Both the position numbers and the translations under genes were made by a program. The notes beneath the pieces were generated by a model. That model was not told the origin of the DNA and did no database searches. It saw only the letters and a program-made list of their open reading frames with translations. A DNA stretch of 64,000 nucleotides from Paucibacter sediminis (GTDB taxonomy: Bacteria; Pseudomonadota; Gammaproteobacteria; Burkholderiales; Burkholderiaceae_C): the NCBI RefSeq assembly GCF_030254645.1, contig NZ_CP116346.1:4691001-4755000 (forward strand), in the 5' to 3' direction. Positions within the stretch are counted from its first letter, which is position 1, and every line of letters begins with the position of its first letter. Shown piece after piece: positions 34,774 to 43,163 of this stretch.

Positions 34774-37700
34774 GGGCGGCCTCCTTGGCGCTCGCGGGCG
34801 CGCTCGGCGCGGCAAAGCGCAGATACAGAATGGGCAGCAGGATCAGCGTCAGCGCGGTGGCGCTGATGAGCCCGCCGATCACCACGATGGCCAGCGGCCG
34901 CTGGATTTCCGAACCCGGCCCGCTGGCGAACAGCAGCGGGATCAGGCCGAAGGCGGTGATGGCCGCCGTCATCAGCACCGGCCGCAGGCGGCGCTCGGCG
35001 CCCTGCAGCACGCAGTCGCGCAGGCTCAGGCCCTCGGCCTGCAGCTGGTTGAAATAGCTCAGCAGCACCACGCCGTTCAGCACCGCGATGCCCAGCAGCG
35101 CGATGAAGCCCACCGAGGCCGGCACCGAGAGGTACTCGCCGCTGAGCCACAGCGCCGCCACCCCGCCCACCAGTGCGAAGGGGATGTTGCTGAGCACCAG
35201 CAGGGCCTGGCGCACCGAGCCGAAGGTGGAGAACAGGATCAGGAAGATGAAGCCCAGCGAGAGCGGCACCACCAGGCTCAGGCGCGCCGCGGCGCGCTGC
35301 TGGTTCTCGAACTGCCCGCCCCAGCTGAGGCGGTAGCCGGCCGGCAGCGGCACGGCCTCGGCCACGCGTGCCTTGGCCTCCTCCACAAAGCCCACCAGAT
35401 CGCGCCCGCTGACATTGGCGATCACCACGCCGTAGCGGCTGCCAAGCTCGCGCTCGATCTTCACCGGGCCCGATTCGCGCGCCAGCGTGGCCAGGGCCTG
35501 CAAGGGCACCGCCAGGCCCTCGCGGGTGGTGATGCGCAGGGCCGCGAACTCGGCCGGCGAGACGCGCAGCAGATCCGGGCCGCGCAGCAGGATGGGGGTG
35601 CGGCGGTTGCCCTCCAGCACCTGGCCCACGCGCAGGCCCTCCACCTGCACGCGCAGCGCATCCTGCACCTCCTCCACCGTGAGGCCATGGCGGCCCGCCT
35701 CCAGGCGATCGACGCGCACGCGCAGGTACTGCACGCCGTCGTTCTCCACTGTGTAGACGTCCTGGCTGCCGGGCACGCGCTTGAGCGCCGCCTCGATGCG
35801 CTGGCTGAGCGTGTTGAGCGTCGCCAGATCGGGCCCGAACACCTTCACCGCGAGATCGCCGCGCACGCCGATGATCATCTCGGAGACGCGCATCTCGATC
35901 GGCTGGGTGAAGCTGTAGCTGATGCCGGGGATCTGGTCCAGCTGGCTGCGGATGCGCGCGATCAGCGCCTCCTTGTCGGCCAGCTGCCATTCGGCGCGCG
36001 GCTTCAGCACCAGGAAGCTGTCGGTCTGGTTCAGCCCCATCGGGTCGAGGCCGATCTCGTCGGAGCCGGCGCGCGCCACCACGCCGCGGATCTCGGGGAT
36101 CTGCATCAGCGCCTGCTGGATCTTGAGGTCCAGCGCCGCGCTCTGCTCCAGGCTGATCGAGGGCAGCTTCTCGATGCCGACGATCAGGTCGCCCTCGTCC
36201 ATGGCCGGCAGAAAGGTCTTGCCCACCTGGGTGTAGAGCAGGCCGGCCAGCGCCAGCAGCGCCGCGGCCAGGCCAAACACCAGGCGCTGGCGCTGCAGCG
36301 CGGCGCGCAGCAGCGGCCGGTACAGGCGCAGCAGCTGGCGCGGCAGCCAGGGTTCCTCGTGCGCCAGCTTCTTCAGCAGCAGCGAGGCCAGCACCGGGAT
36401 CACGGTGAGCGAGAGCAGCAGCGAACCGGCCAGCGCGAACACGATGGTCAGCGCCACCGGCGCGAAGTACTTGCCCTCCAGGCCCTGCAGGCTCAGCAAC
36501 GGCAGGAACACGGTGACGATGATGAGCACGCCGGCCACCACCGGCGCGGCCACCTCGTGCACCGCGCGCAGCACGATGTGCAGGCGCGGCAACTTGCCGC
36601 CGGCACGCTCGTGCGCGAGCTGCTGCACGATGTTCTCCACCACCACCACGGCGGCATCCACCAGCATGCCAAGCGCGATCGCCAGCCCGCCCAGGCTCAT
36701 CAGATTGGCCGACATGCCGGCCACCCGCATCAGCACAAAGGTCCACAGCGCCGCCAGCGGCAGCACCAGGGCCACCACGATGGCGGCGCGCAGATTGCCC
36801 AGGAAGGCGCCCAGCAGCAGCAGCACCAGCAGGGTGGCCTCGATGAGCGCCTTGGAGACCGTGCCCACCGCCTTCTGCACCAGCTCGGCGCGGTTGTAGA
36901 ACACCTGCACGCGCACACCCGGCGGCAGGCTGGGCCGCAGCTCGGCCAGCTTGCGCTCCACGCCCTCCACCACCTGCTGGGCATTCGCGCCTGCCAGGCC
37001 CAGCACCAGGCCCTCCACCGCCTCGGCGCGGCCGCTCTGCGTGACCACGCCGTTGCGCGTCACGCTGCCCTCGCGCACCTCGGCCAGGTCGCCCAGACGC
37101 AAGATACTGCCGGCCTTGCGGGCCACCACCACGGCGCGCAGATCGGCAAGGCTCTGGATGCTGCCCTCGCTGCGCACCAGCAGCACCTCGTCGCCCTCGG
37201 TCAGGCGGCCGGCGCCGTCATTGCGGTTGTTGGCGGCGATGGCCGCCTGCACGTCGGCGCTGCCGAGGCCCAGCGCGGCCAGCTTGGCCGGGTCGGGCAG
37301 CACCTCGAAGGCGCGCAGCTTGCCGCCCAGCACGTTCACATCGGCCACGCCGGGCACGGTGCGCAGCGCCGGGCGTATCACCCAGTCCAGCAGGCTGCGG
37401 CGCGCCTCCAGCGAGAGCTCGGGCGCCTCCACGGTGAACTGGAACATCTCGCCCAGCGGCGTGGTGATGGGCGCCATGCCGCCGCTCACGCCGGGCGGTA
37501 GCTCGGCCTGGATGGTAGCCAGGCGTTCGGCCACCTGCTGGCGCGCCCAGTAGACATCGGTGCCGTCCTGGAAGTCCACCGTCACGTCCACCAGGCCGTA
37601 CTTGGACACCGAGCGCAGCATGCGCTGCTGCGGGATGCCCAGCATCTCCACCTCGATGGGCGCGGCGATGCGGGTCTCCACTTCCTCGGGCGTCATGCCC

Positions 37701-37861
37701 GCGGCCTTCATGATGATCTTGACCTGGGTGCTGGAGACGTCCGGGAAGGCGTCGATCGGCAGCTGGCGGAAGGCGTACCAGCCGCCACCCGCCAGCAGCG
37801 CCGTGGCCAGCAGCACGAAGAGGCGCTGCGCCAGGGCGAACTGAACCATCTGCTTGAGCAT
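34766..37861 (-). CDS. Heavy-metal RND efflux pump, CzcA/CusA family
   Basis: The 1031-residue inner-membrane pump has the twelve-TM, two-large-periplasmic-loop RND layout (FALAQRLFVLLATALLAGG at helix 1; DAFPDVSSTQVKI in the first loop). The helix 4 motif is ALGMLVDAAVVVVENIV: the Zn/Co/Cd group has DFG before DGA, so the missing Asp and the DAA form lean toward the CusA-like pattern, while the C-terminal half (LLGIAVLNGVVLLSYFNQL) looks CzcA-like. The metal is therefore undecided. Partners are the adaptor (37863-38996), the outer-membrane channel and DUF3240. Confidence 0.9.
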   Translation of the reverse strand: MLKQMVQFALAQRLFVLLATALLAGGGWYAFRQLPIDAFPDVSSTQVKIIMKAAGMTPEEVETRIAAPIEVEMLGIPQQRMLRSVSKYGLVDVTVDFQDGTDVYWARQQVAERLATIQAELPPGVSGGMAPITTPLGEMFQFTVEAPELSLEARRSLLDWVIRPALRTVPGVADVNVLGGKLRAFEVLPDPAKLAALGLGSADVQAAIAANNRNDGAGRLTEGDEVLLVRSEGSIQSLADLRAVVVARKAGSILRLGDLAEVREGSVTRNGVVTQSGRAEAVEGLVLGLAGANAQQVVEGVERKLAELRPSLPPGVRVQVFYNRAELVQKAVGTVSKALIEATLLVLLLLGAFLGNLRAAIVVALVLPLAALWTFVLMRVAGMSANLMSLGGLAIALGMLVDAAVVVVENIVQQLAHERAGGKLPRLHIVLRAVHEVAAPVVAGVLIIVTVFLPLLSLQGLEGKYFAPVALTIVFALAGSLLLSLTVIPVLASLLLKKLAHEEPWLPRQLLRLYRPLLRAALQRQRLVFGLAAALLALAGLLYTQVGKTFLPAMDEGDLIVGIEKLPSISLEQSAALDLKIQQALMQIPEIRGVVARAGSDEIGLDPMGLNQTDSFLVLKPRAEWQLADKEALIARIRSQLDQIPGISYSFTQPIEMRVSEMIIGVRGDLAVKVFGPDLATLNTLSQRIEAALKRVPGSQDVYTVENDGVQYLRVRVDRLEAGRHGLTVEEVQDALRVQVEGLRVGQVLEGNRRTPILLRGPDLLRVSPAEFAALRITTREGLAVPLQALATLARESGPVKIERELGSRYGVVIANVSGRDLVGFVEEAKARVAEAVPLPAGYRLSWGGQFENQQRAAARLSLVVPLSLGFIFLILFSTFGSVRQALLVLSNIPFALVGGVAALWLSGEYLSVPASVGFIALLGIAVLNGVVLLSYFNQLQAEGLSLRDCVLQGAERRLRPVLMTAAITAFGLIPLLFASGPGSEIQRPLAIVVIGGLISATALTLILLPILYLRFAAPSAPASAKEAAHG

Positions 37862-37862
37862 C

Positions 37863-38996
37863 TCACTGCCCTCCGCTCTTGCCCTGCCAGGCGGCCTTCA
37901 GCGCCACCACGGCGCTGGCCGCCACCTGCTGGCCGGCCTGCAAGGGGCCGCGCACCTGCACGCTGTCGCCGCCGCTGGCGAGCAGCTGCACCGGCGTGGC
38001 ACGGAAGCCCTGCTCGCTGCGCACGAACACATAGGCCTGCTCGTCCTGGCGCGCCAGCGCCGCCAGCGGCAGCACCCAGGCGTCCTTGGCTGCGGCGGCG
38101 GGCAGCTGTACCTGCAGCACCTCGCCCGGGCGCAGCAGCGCCGCGCCCTCGCTGACGCGCGCCCGCAGCGTGAGCGTCTGGCCCTCGCTGACCTGGCCGG
38201 CCAGCGAGAGCACGCGTGCCTTGATGGCACGGCCCGGCACCGTCAGTTCGGCCCGGGGCGGCAGGGCCGCGGGCCGGGCGTCCAGCTGCACCTCCAGCCA
38301 CAGCTCGCCCTGCTCGGCGATGTGCAGCAAGGCATCGGCCTCGCGCACGCGCTGGCCGGGTCTGAGCTCGAGCGCCGTCAGCTGCCCCGCCACCTTGGCA
38401 CGCAGGGTCAGGCCTTGCTCCAGCGGCCCGCCGGCGCGCAGGCGCTGCATGAGGGCCGCGTCGGCACCGGCCAGGCGCAGCGCGGCCTCGGCCTGCTGCA
38501 GGCGGGCGCGCTCGCTGCGCTCGGCCGCCTGCGCCTCCAGCACGCGGCGCTCGGCGATCACGCCCTCCTCCAGCAGCCGCTGCTCGCGCGCCAGCGCCTT
38601 GGCGGCCAGCTCATGCCGGCTGGCGGCGTCCATCAGGCGCAGCTGCAGCTCGGCGTACTCCGGGCTGGCCAGGCGCAGCAGGGGCTGGCCGGGCCTGACA
38701 AGCTCCTGCCCGCTCACGAACAGGCGCTCCACCACGCCACCCACCGGGGCGCTGAGCACCTGCTCGCGCCCGGGCGGCAGCACCACCTTGGCGCTGTGCA
38801 GCAGCGTCGGTGCGGCGGCGTTGGGCGCCAGCGTGTGCAGGCGCACGCCCAGGGTCTGCAGCTGGGCGGGCGAGACCGCGAATGCGGCCGCCAGCGCGGG
38901 CTCTGCGCTCGCCGCGCAGCCAGCCGCGGCGAGCAAAAGGGGCAGGAAGGAATGGCCGGCGCGCAGGGCTGCGCGCGCGATCGGATCAACGATCAT
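37863..38996 (-). CDS. RND periplasmic adaptor, CzcB/CusB family
   Basis: The 377-residue protein has an N-terminal signal (LLLAAAGCAASAEPALAAA) that may be a lipobox, a barrel-sandwich half (SAPVGGVVERLFVSGQELV), an alpha-hairpin rich in Ala/Glu/Arg (residues 125-185), the second lipoyl half (LRAKVAGQLTALELRPGQRV) and a C-terminal membrane-proximal domain. It links the RND pump to the outer-membrane channel. It ends one base before the pump ATG. Confidence 0.87.
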   Translation of the reverse strand: MIVDPIARAALRAGHSFLPLLLAAAGCAASAEPALAAAFAVSPAQLQTLGVRLHTLAPNAAAPTLLHSAKVVLPPGREQVLSAPVGGVVERLFVSGQELVRPGQPLLRLASPEYAELQLRLMDAASRHELAAKALAREQRLLEEGVIAERRVLEAQAAERSERARLQQAEAALRLAGADAALMQRLRAGGPLEQGLTLRAKVAGQLTALELRPGQRVREADALLHIAEQGELWLEVQLDARPAALPPRAELTVPGRAIKARVLSLAGQVSEGQTLTLRARVSEGAALLRPGEVLQVQLPAAAAKDAWVLPLAALARQDEQAYVFVRSEQGFRATPVQLLASGGDSVQVRGPLQAGQQVAASAVVALKAAWQGKSGGQ

Positions 38997-39081
38997 GCGT
39001 GATGACTCCGTATGAGAGGAAACGAGACGGGAACGGCGGCCGCGCCGGCGCTCCGCCGGGCAGGCCGCAATCAGGCCAGCA

Positions 39082-39435
39082 TCAGGCGCGTGGGGGACGT
39101 TCCAGGCTGCGCAGCGGCGGCAGCTGGATGGCGGTGCGCTGCGGCTCGGCGGGCGCGCACAGGCTGGCGGACAGCAGTGGCAGATCGAAGTCCATCAGCA
39201 GGCTCGGCGCATGCACGCAGGCATCGTCCAGCGCATGCTGCTGCGAGGCCTTGGACTTGTCCTTGTGCACCGAGCCATCGCGGTCGTGGTGATGGCTCTC
39301 CAGCTTGAGAAAATGCAACTGGGCATTCAGCTGGCTGTCGCCGCGCGTCAGCAGCACGCCCACACCGGCGGCCGCCAATGCCTGCCAGCACAGGCACAAC
39401 ATCAGCAGCAGGTGAAGAACAGGCTTGAAGCGCAT
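39082..39435 (-). CDS. CzcI-like His-rich periplasmic protein
   Basis: The 117-residue protein has a signal peptide (VLHLLLMLCLCWQALAAAG) and a His/Asp-rich segment (ESHHHDRDGSVHKDKS, then HALDDACVH) suited to metal binding. The C-terminal LRSLERPPRA resembles the tail of CzcI-type proteins at the head of czc operons. CzcI is thought to modulate czc induction. It lies between the response regulator and the adaptor gene, supporting this call, but similarity outside the motifs is low. Confidence 0.55.
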   Translation of the reverse strand: MRFKPVLHLLLMLCLCWQALAAAGVGVLLTRGDSQLNAQLHFLKLESHHHDRDGSVHKDKSKASQQHALDDACVHAPSLLMDFDLPLLSASLCAPAEPQRTAIQLPPLRSLERPPRA

Positions 39436-39511
39436 GGGCGCCAGTCTAACGCAGCAGGCTTGCGGCAGCGCAAGGCAAAAGCCCTGCATGACGCCCCGCC
39501 TTCAGCGGCGC

Positions 39512-40216
39512 TTAATCCGCAGGTAGCAGGCGGTAGCCCTCGCCGCGCACGGTCTCGATGCGCGTCAGCAGCAGCTTGCGGCGCAGACTGTGCACATGCA
39601 CGTCGATCGCATTGCTTTCCAGGTCCTGGCCCCAGCGGTAGAGCTGGGCGAGGATCTGGTCGCGCGTGCACAGCGCGCCGGCGGGCGCCATCAGCAGCGC
39701 CAGCAGATCGAACTCGCGGCTCGTCAGCCCGAGCGCGCGGCCCTGCTCGAAGGCGCAGCGGCCCTGGGCGTCCAGCACCAGCGCCCCCGCCAGCAGGGCC
39801 GATGCCAGATTGCCACGGCCGCCCAGCACCATGGCCTGCAGGCGCGCCGCCAGCTGCGCCGCGTCGACCGGCCGCAACGCATAGGAATGGGCGGGCAGCG
39901 CGCTGCGCAACAGCGGCGCGAGCTCGGCCGCCGCGCAGCACACCAGCAGATGCGGGCGCTCCACCGGCGAGGTGCCGCGCACCAGTTGCTCGGGCTCGCA
40001 CCAGGCGGCGCCGGCGTAGTCCAGCACCAGCGCGTCGAAGGCCTGGGTCTGCAAGGTCTGCTGCAGCGCGGCGGCATCGGCCACCAGCGCCGGCCGCCAG
40101 CCACGCTCCACCAGCAGCTGCATCAGCCGGGTCTGCAGCGCGGGGTCGTCCAGCGCCAGCAGGGCGCGAAAGGCGTGCGCGCTATCGGGGGCGCGGGAGG
40201 GTAAGGCTTGCTTCAC
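39512..40216 (-). CDS. OmpR-family response regulator with degenerate receiver
   Basis: The 234-residue protein has a receiver-like N-terminus and a C-terminal winged helix (LTSREFDLLALLMAPAGALC and SNAIDVHVHSLRRKL, ending TVRGEGYRLLPAD). In the receiver the acidic pair (LALDDPAL) and an Asp (DALVLDYAG) remain, but the switch Thr/Ser position is Cys (LLVCCAAAEL) and the conserved Lys is Arg (YALRPVD), so phosphorylation control may be lost. GTG 40216 gives a normal N-terminus; ATG 40279 is open but lies in the palindromic operator. No kinase is adjacent. It heads the efflux operon. Confidence 0.78.
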   Translation of the reverse strand: MKQALPSRAPDSAHAFRALLALDDPALQTRLMQLLVERGWRPALVADAAALQQTLQTQAFDALVLDYAGAAWCEPEQLVRGTSPVERPHLLVCCAAAELAPLLRSALPAHSYALRPVDAAQLAARLQAMVLGGRGNLASALLAGALVLDAQGRCAFEQGRALGLTSREFDLLALLMAPAGALCTRDQILAQLYRWGQDLESNAIDVHVHSLRRKLLLTRIETVRGEGYRLLPAD

Positions 40217-40239
40217 CTCGCCAGCCTTGCCGCGCCGGC

Positions 40240-40289
40240 TTAAGCCCAGATGAAGCGCGCGCGGCCGGCCGCGCTTCATGTCTGCTTAA
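40240..40289. promoter_or_regulatory. 50-bp dyad between efflux and cytochrome operons
   Basis: A long interrupted palindrome: TTAAGC, four bases, ATGAAGCGCG, ten central bases, CGCGCTTCAT, four bases, GCTTAA, with equal spacing on both sides. The left arm reads as two copies of a GCTTAAGCC-like box starting at 40238 and 40249, i.e. 11 bp apart, the spacing used by OmpR-type regulators. A further ATGAAGCGCGGCC is at 40364-40376. The dyad lies between divergent operons and resembles the repeats at 50374-50393. Confidence 0.6.
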
Positions 40290-40448
40290 TGCACTTTCAA
40301 GAGCATGGATGTAAGCGGAGGTTGCCAGCTCGGGCAGGCGCAACAAGCGCTTACCGCCTTAATGATGAAGCGCGGCCGCCTGCGCAGACTGCGCCCCAAC
40401 CAGGCTGGCCAAGCGCCCAAGCCATCAAGAACAAGTCGTCGGGAATCG

Positions 40449-41342
40449 ATGTCCAACACGCTCTCATCCATGCATGTCGCGGCCACCAGGCCGGCCAGCC
40501 GGCAGCGGCCCTGGTGGGCCGAGGCCCTGCTCTACCTGGGCATTGCCGCGCTGGTGGCGGCGGCCTGGCTGGCGGTGCGGGCGCTGGATCTGCGCGCCGC
40601 CTCGGAGCGCGGCTACTGGCTGGGCGTGGCGGGCGGCTGCATGATGCTGCTGCTGTTTGCCTACCCCTTGCGCAAGCGCCTGCGCCTGATGGCGCGCTGG
40701 GGCGCGGCCAAGTGGTGGTTCGCGGTGCACATGGTGCTGGGCATAGGCGGGCCCTGGCTGGTGCTGGTGCACTCGGGCTTCCAGATCGGTTCGCTGAACG
40801 CCGGCGTGGCGCTCTACAGCATGCTGATCGTGGCGGGCAGCGGCGTGGTCGGGCGCTTTCTCTATCTGCGCATCCACCGCGGCCTCAGCGGCGAGCGCCA
40901 GAGCCTGGCCCAGCTGCAGCGGAGCCTGGGCCTGCAGCACGACGGCCTGCATTCGGCGCTGGGCTTCTCGCCCCTGCTGGAGCGCAGCCTGCTGCGTTTC
41001 GAGACCTATGCCCTGGCCGGCCAGGGCAGCCTGCGTCAGCATCTGCGCGCCTACACCCTGCTGCCGCTGCGCCATGCCGCCACGCGCGAGCGCTGCCTGC
41101 GCGCGCTGCGCCCGGCGCTGCGCAAGCAGGCGGGGCTGCAGGGTTGGGACGAGGCGACGCGGCGGCGCCAGCACCGGCTGCTGCGCCAGACGGTGATCGG
41201 CTATCTGCAGGCGGTACAGCGGGTGGCGCAGTTCCAGGCCGCGGTGCGGCTGTTCTCGCTCTGGCATGTGCTGCATGTGCCCTTCGTCTACCTGATGGTG
41301 ATTTGCGCCGTGGCGCATGTCATCGCGGTGCACGCGTACTGA
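40449..41342 (+). CDS. Predicted bis-haem b-type membrane cytochrome
   Basis: The 297-residue protein has about five TM helices (starting near residues 25, 55, 80, 105 and 270). Two helices carry His pairs with 13 intervening residues: AVHMVLGIGGPWLVLVH in helix 3, and the pair starting HVPFVYLMV in helix 5, which also has two more His. HX13H in two helices is the signature of stacked haem b pairs in ferric-reductase and formate-dehydrogenase-like cytochromes. A basic, probably cytoplasmic, loop of about 130 residues separates helices 4 and 5. It starts the cytochrome operon and may take electrons from quinol. ATG 40449 is preceded by GGGA. Confidence 0.65.
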   Translation: MSNTLSSMHVAATRPASRQRPWWAEALLYLGIAALVAAAWLAVRALDLRAASERGYWLGVAGGCMMLLLFAYPLRKRLRLMARWGAAKWWFAVHMVLGIGGPWLVLVHSGFQIGSLNAGVALYSMLIVAGSGVVGRFLYLRIHRGLSGERQSLAQLQRSLGLQHDGLHSALGFSPLLERSLLRFETYALAGQGSLRQHLRAYTLLPLRHAATRERCLRALRPALRKQAGLQGWDEATRRRQHRLLRQTVIGYLQAVQRVAQFQAAVRLFSLWHVLHVPFVYLMVICAVAHVIAVHAY

Positions 41343-41381
41343 GATGTTGCATGGGCGTCCCCAGTGCACTCGGGCCCAGGC

Positions 41382-43163
41382 ATGAGGCTGCTGCGCGCCT
41401 GCCTCATCTGGCTGTGCCTGTGCACGGGCATGGTGCCGGCCTGGGCGCAGAGCATGGAATCGGTGCTCTCGCCCGGCGCGCTCAGCAAGGCCCACCTGAA
41501 ATGGGAAGACAGCTGCAAGAGCTGCCATGTGCCCTTCGACCGCAAGGCGCAGGACAAGCTCTGCGCCGACTGCCACAAGGACATCGCGCGCGACCTGGCC
41601 GAACGCAGCGGCATGCATGGCCGCATCAAGCCGCAGCCCTGCCGCGCCTGCCACACCGAACACCGGGGGCGTGAGATGCAGATCGCCGCCTTCGACAAGC
41701 CCAAGTTCGACCACCAACAGACCGACTACCTGCTGCGCGGCAGGCACCGCGAACTGGACTGCGCCAAATGCCATGCGCCCGCCGCCAAGTACAGCGCGGC
41801 GCCGCATGACTGCCAGTCCTGCCACCGCAAGGATGATGTGCACAAGGCCGCCCTGGGCGCCAAGTGCGAGAACTGCCACGAGGAGAAGAGCTGGAAGGAA
41901 ACGCGCTTCGATCACGGCAAGACCCGCTACCCGCTCACCGGCGCCCACCTGCCGGCGCGCTGCGAGTCCTGCCACAAGACGCGTGAATACAAGGACACCC
42001 CGCAAACCTGCATCGGCTGCCACCGCAAGGACGACAAGCACAAGGCGCAGTTCGGTGAGAAGTGCGAGAGCTGTCATGCCACCCAGCGCTGGAAGGAGGT
42101 GAGCTTCCGCCACGAGCTCGACACACGCTACCCGCTGCGCGACAAGCACCGGGACCTGCGCTGCAGCGCCTGCCACGGCGGCCCGCTCTACAAGGACAAG
42201 CTCGCCAGCGACTGCGTGAGCTGCCACCGCAAGGACGACAAGCACAAGGCCAGCCTGGGCACGCAGTGCCAGAGCTGCCACAGCGAGCGCGGCTGGAAGG
42301 AAGTGCAGCGCTTCGACCACGACCGCAGCGCCTTTCCCCTGCTGGGCCGGCATGCGAGGGCGGGCTGCAAGGACTGCCACCAGAGTCTGGTCTATCGCGA
42401 GGCGCCCAAGGACTGCGTGGCCTGCCACCGCAAGGACGACCAGCATGCTGGCTCATTGGGCGAGCGCTGCGCCGACTGCCACAGCGAGCAGGACTGGAAG
42501 GCGCCGCGCTTCGAGCACGCACGCACGCGCTTTGCCCTGCGTGGTGCGCACGCCGCGCCCACGCTCGCCTGCAGCGCCTGCCACCAGGATGCGCGCCATT
42601 TCCGCGCCACGGCCATGGACTGCATCAGCTGCCACCGCAAGGACGACAAGCACGAACGCCAGCTTGGCGAGCAATGCGAGAGCTGCCACGCCGAGCTGCG
42701 CTGGAAGGACAGCCGCTTCGACCACGCCAAGGCGCGCTTTGCGCTGGCGGGTGCGCATCTGGCACTGGAATGCAAGGCCTGCCACCAAAGCCCGCGCTTC
42801 CGCGACGCGGCGCGCGACTGCGTGGGCTGCCACCTCAAGGACGACCGGCACAAGGCCCGCCTGGGCAGCGCCTGCGAGAGCTGCCACAACGTGCGCGCCT
42901 GGCGGCTCTGGCGTTTCGATCACGAGCGCCAGACCGACTACAAGCTGCTGGGCGCGCATGCAAAGCTGCGCTGCGAGAGCTGCCACACCCAGCCCGCACC
43001 GGCGGGCCGGAAGAAAACGGCAGCACTGCAGCGCGAATGCGTCGCCTGCCATGCCAAGGACGATGCGCACGACCGCGGCTTCGGCCTGCGTTGTGAGCAA
43101 TGCCACCAAGCCACGCAATGGAAGCAGGTGCTCAACAGCACGGCACGAGGAGGATCGCCATGA
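41382..43163 (+). CDS. Periplasmic 24-haem c-type cytochrome
   Basis: The 593-residue protein has a signal peptide (ACLIWLCLCTGMVPAWAQS) and 24 CXXCH motifs by my count, about one per 24 residues. The motifs fall in repeated modules: a CXXCH followed by RKDDKHK, then a second CXXCH near SCH, a W-K spacer, a RFDH-type motif supplying distal His, and G-A-H before a third CXXCH. This resembles class III/c7-like cytochromes. The extra His residues imply bis-His ligation. It has no membrane anchor. Its 3' end overlaps the next cytochrome by ATGA. The ATG at 41382 gives a clean signal peptide. Confidence 0.88.
   Translation: MRLLRACLIWLCLCTGMVPAWAQSMESVLSPGALSKAHLKWEDSCKSCHVPFDRKAQDKLCADCHKDIARDLAERSGMHGRIKPQPCRACHTEHRGREMQIAAFDKPKFDHQQTDYLLRGRHRELDCAKCHAPAAKYSAAPHDCQSCHRKDDVHKAALGAKCENCHEEKSWKETRFDHGKTRYPLTGAHLPARCESCHKTREYKDTPQTCIGCHRKDDKHKAQFGEKCESCHATQRWKEVSFRHELDTRYPLRDKHRDLRCSACHGGPLYKDKLASDCVSCHRKDDKHKASLGTQCQSCHSERGWKEVQRFDHDRSAFPLLGRHARAGCKDCHQSLVYREAPKDCVACHRKDDQHAGSLGERCADCHSEQDWKAPRFEHARTRFALRGAHAAPTLACSACHQDARHFRATAMDCISCHRKDDKHERQLGEQCESCHAELRWKDSRFDHAKARFALAGAHLALECKACHQSPRFRDAARDCVGCHLKDDRHKARLGSACESCHNVRAWRLWRFDHERQTDYKLLGAHAKLRCESCHTQPAPAGRKKTAALQRECVACHAKDDAHDRGFGLRCEQCHQATQWKQVLNSTARGGSP

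Noticed and set aside
33008-37501. 1497-codon plus-strand ORF opposite the efflux operon
   Set aside because: Very high GC leaves long antisense frames open; the Gln/Arg/His-rich product has no domains, while the minus-strand genes have complete families.
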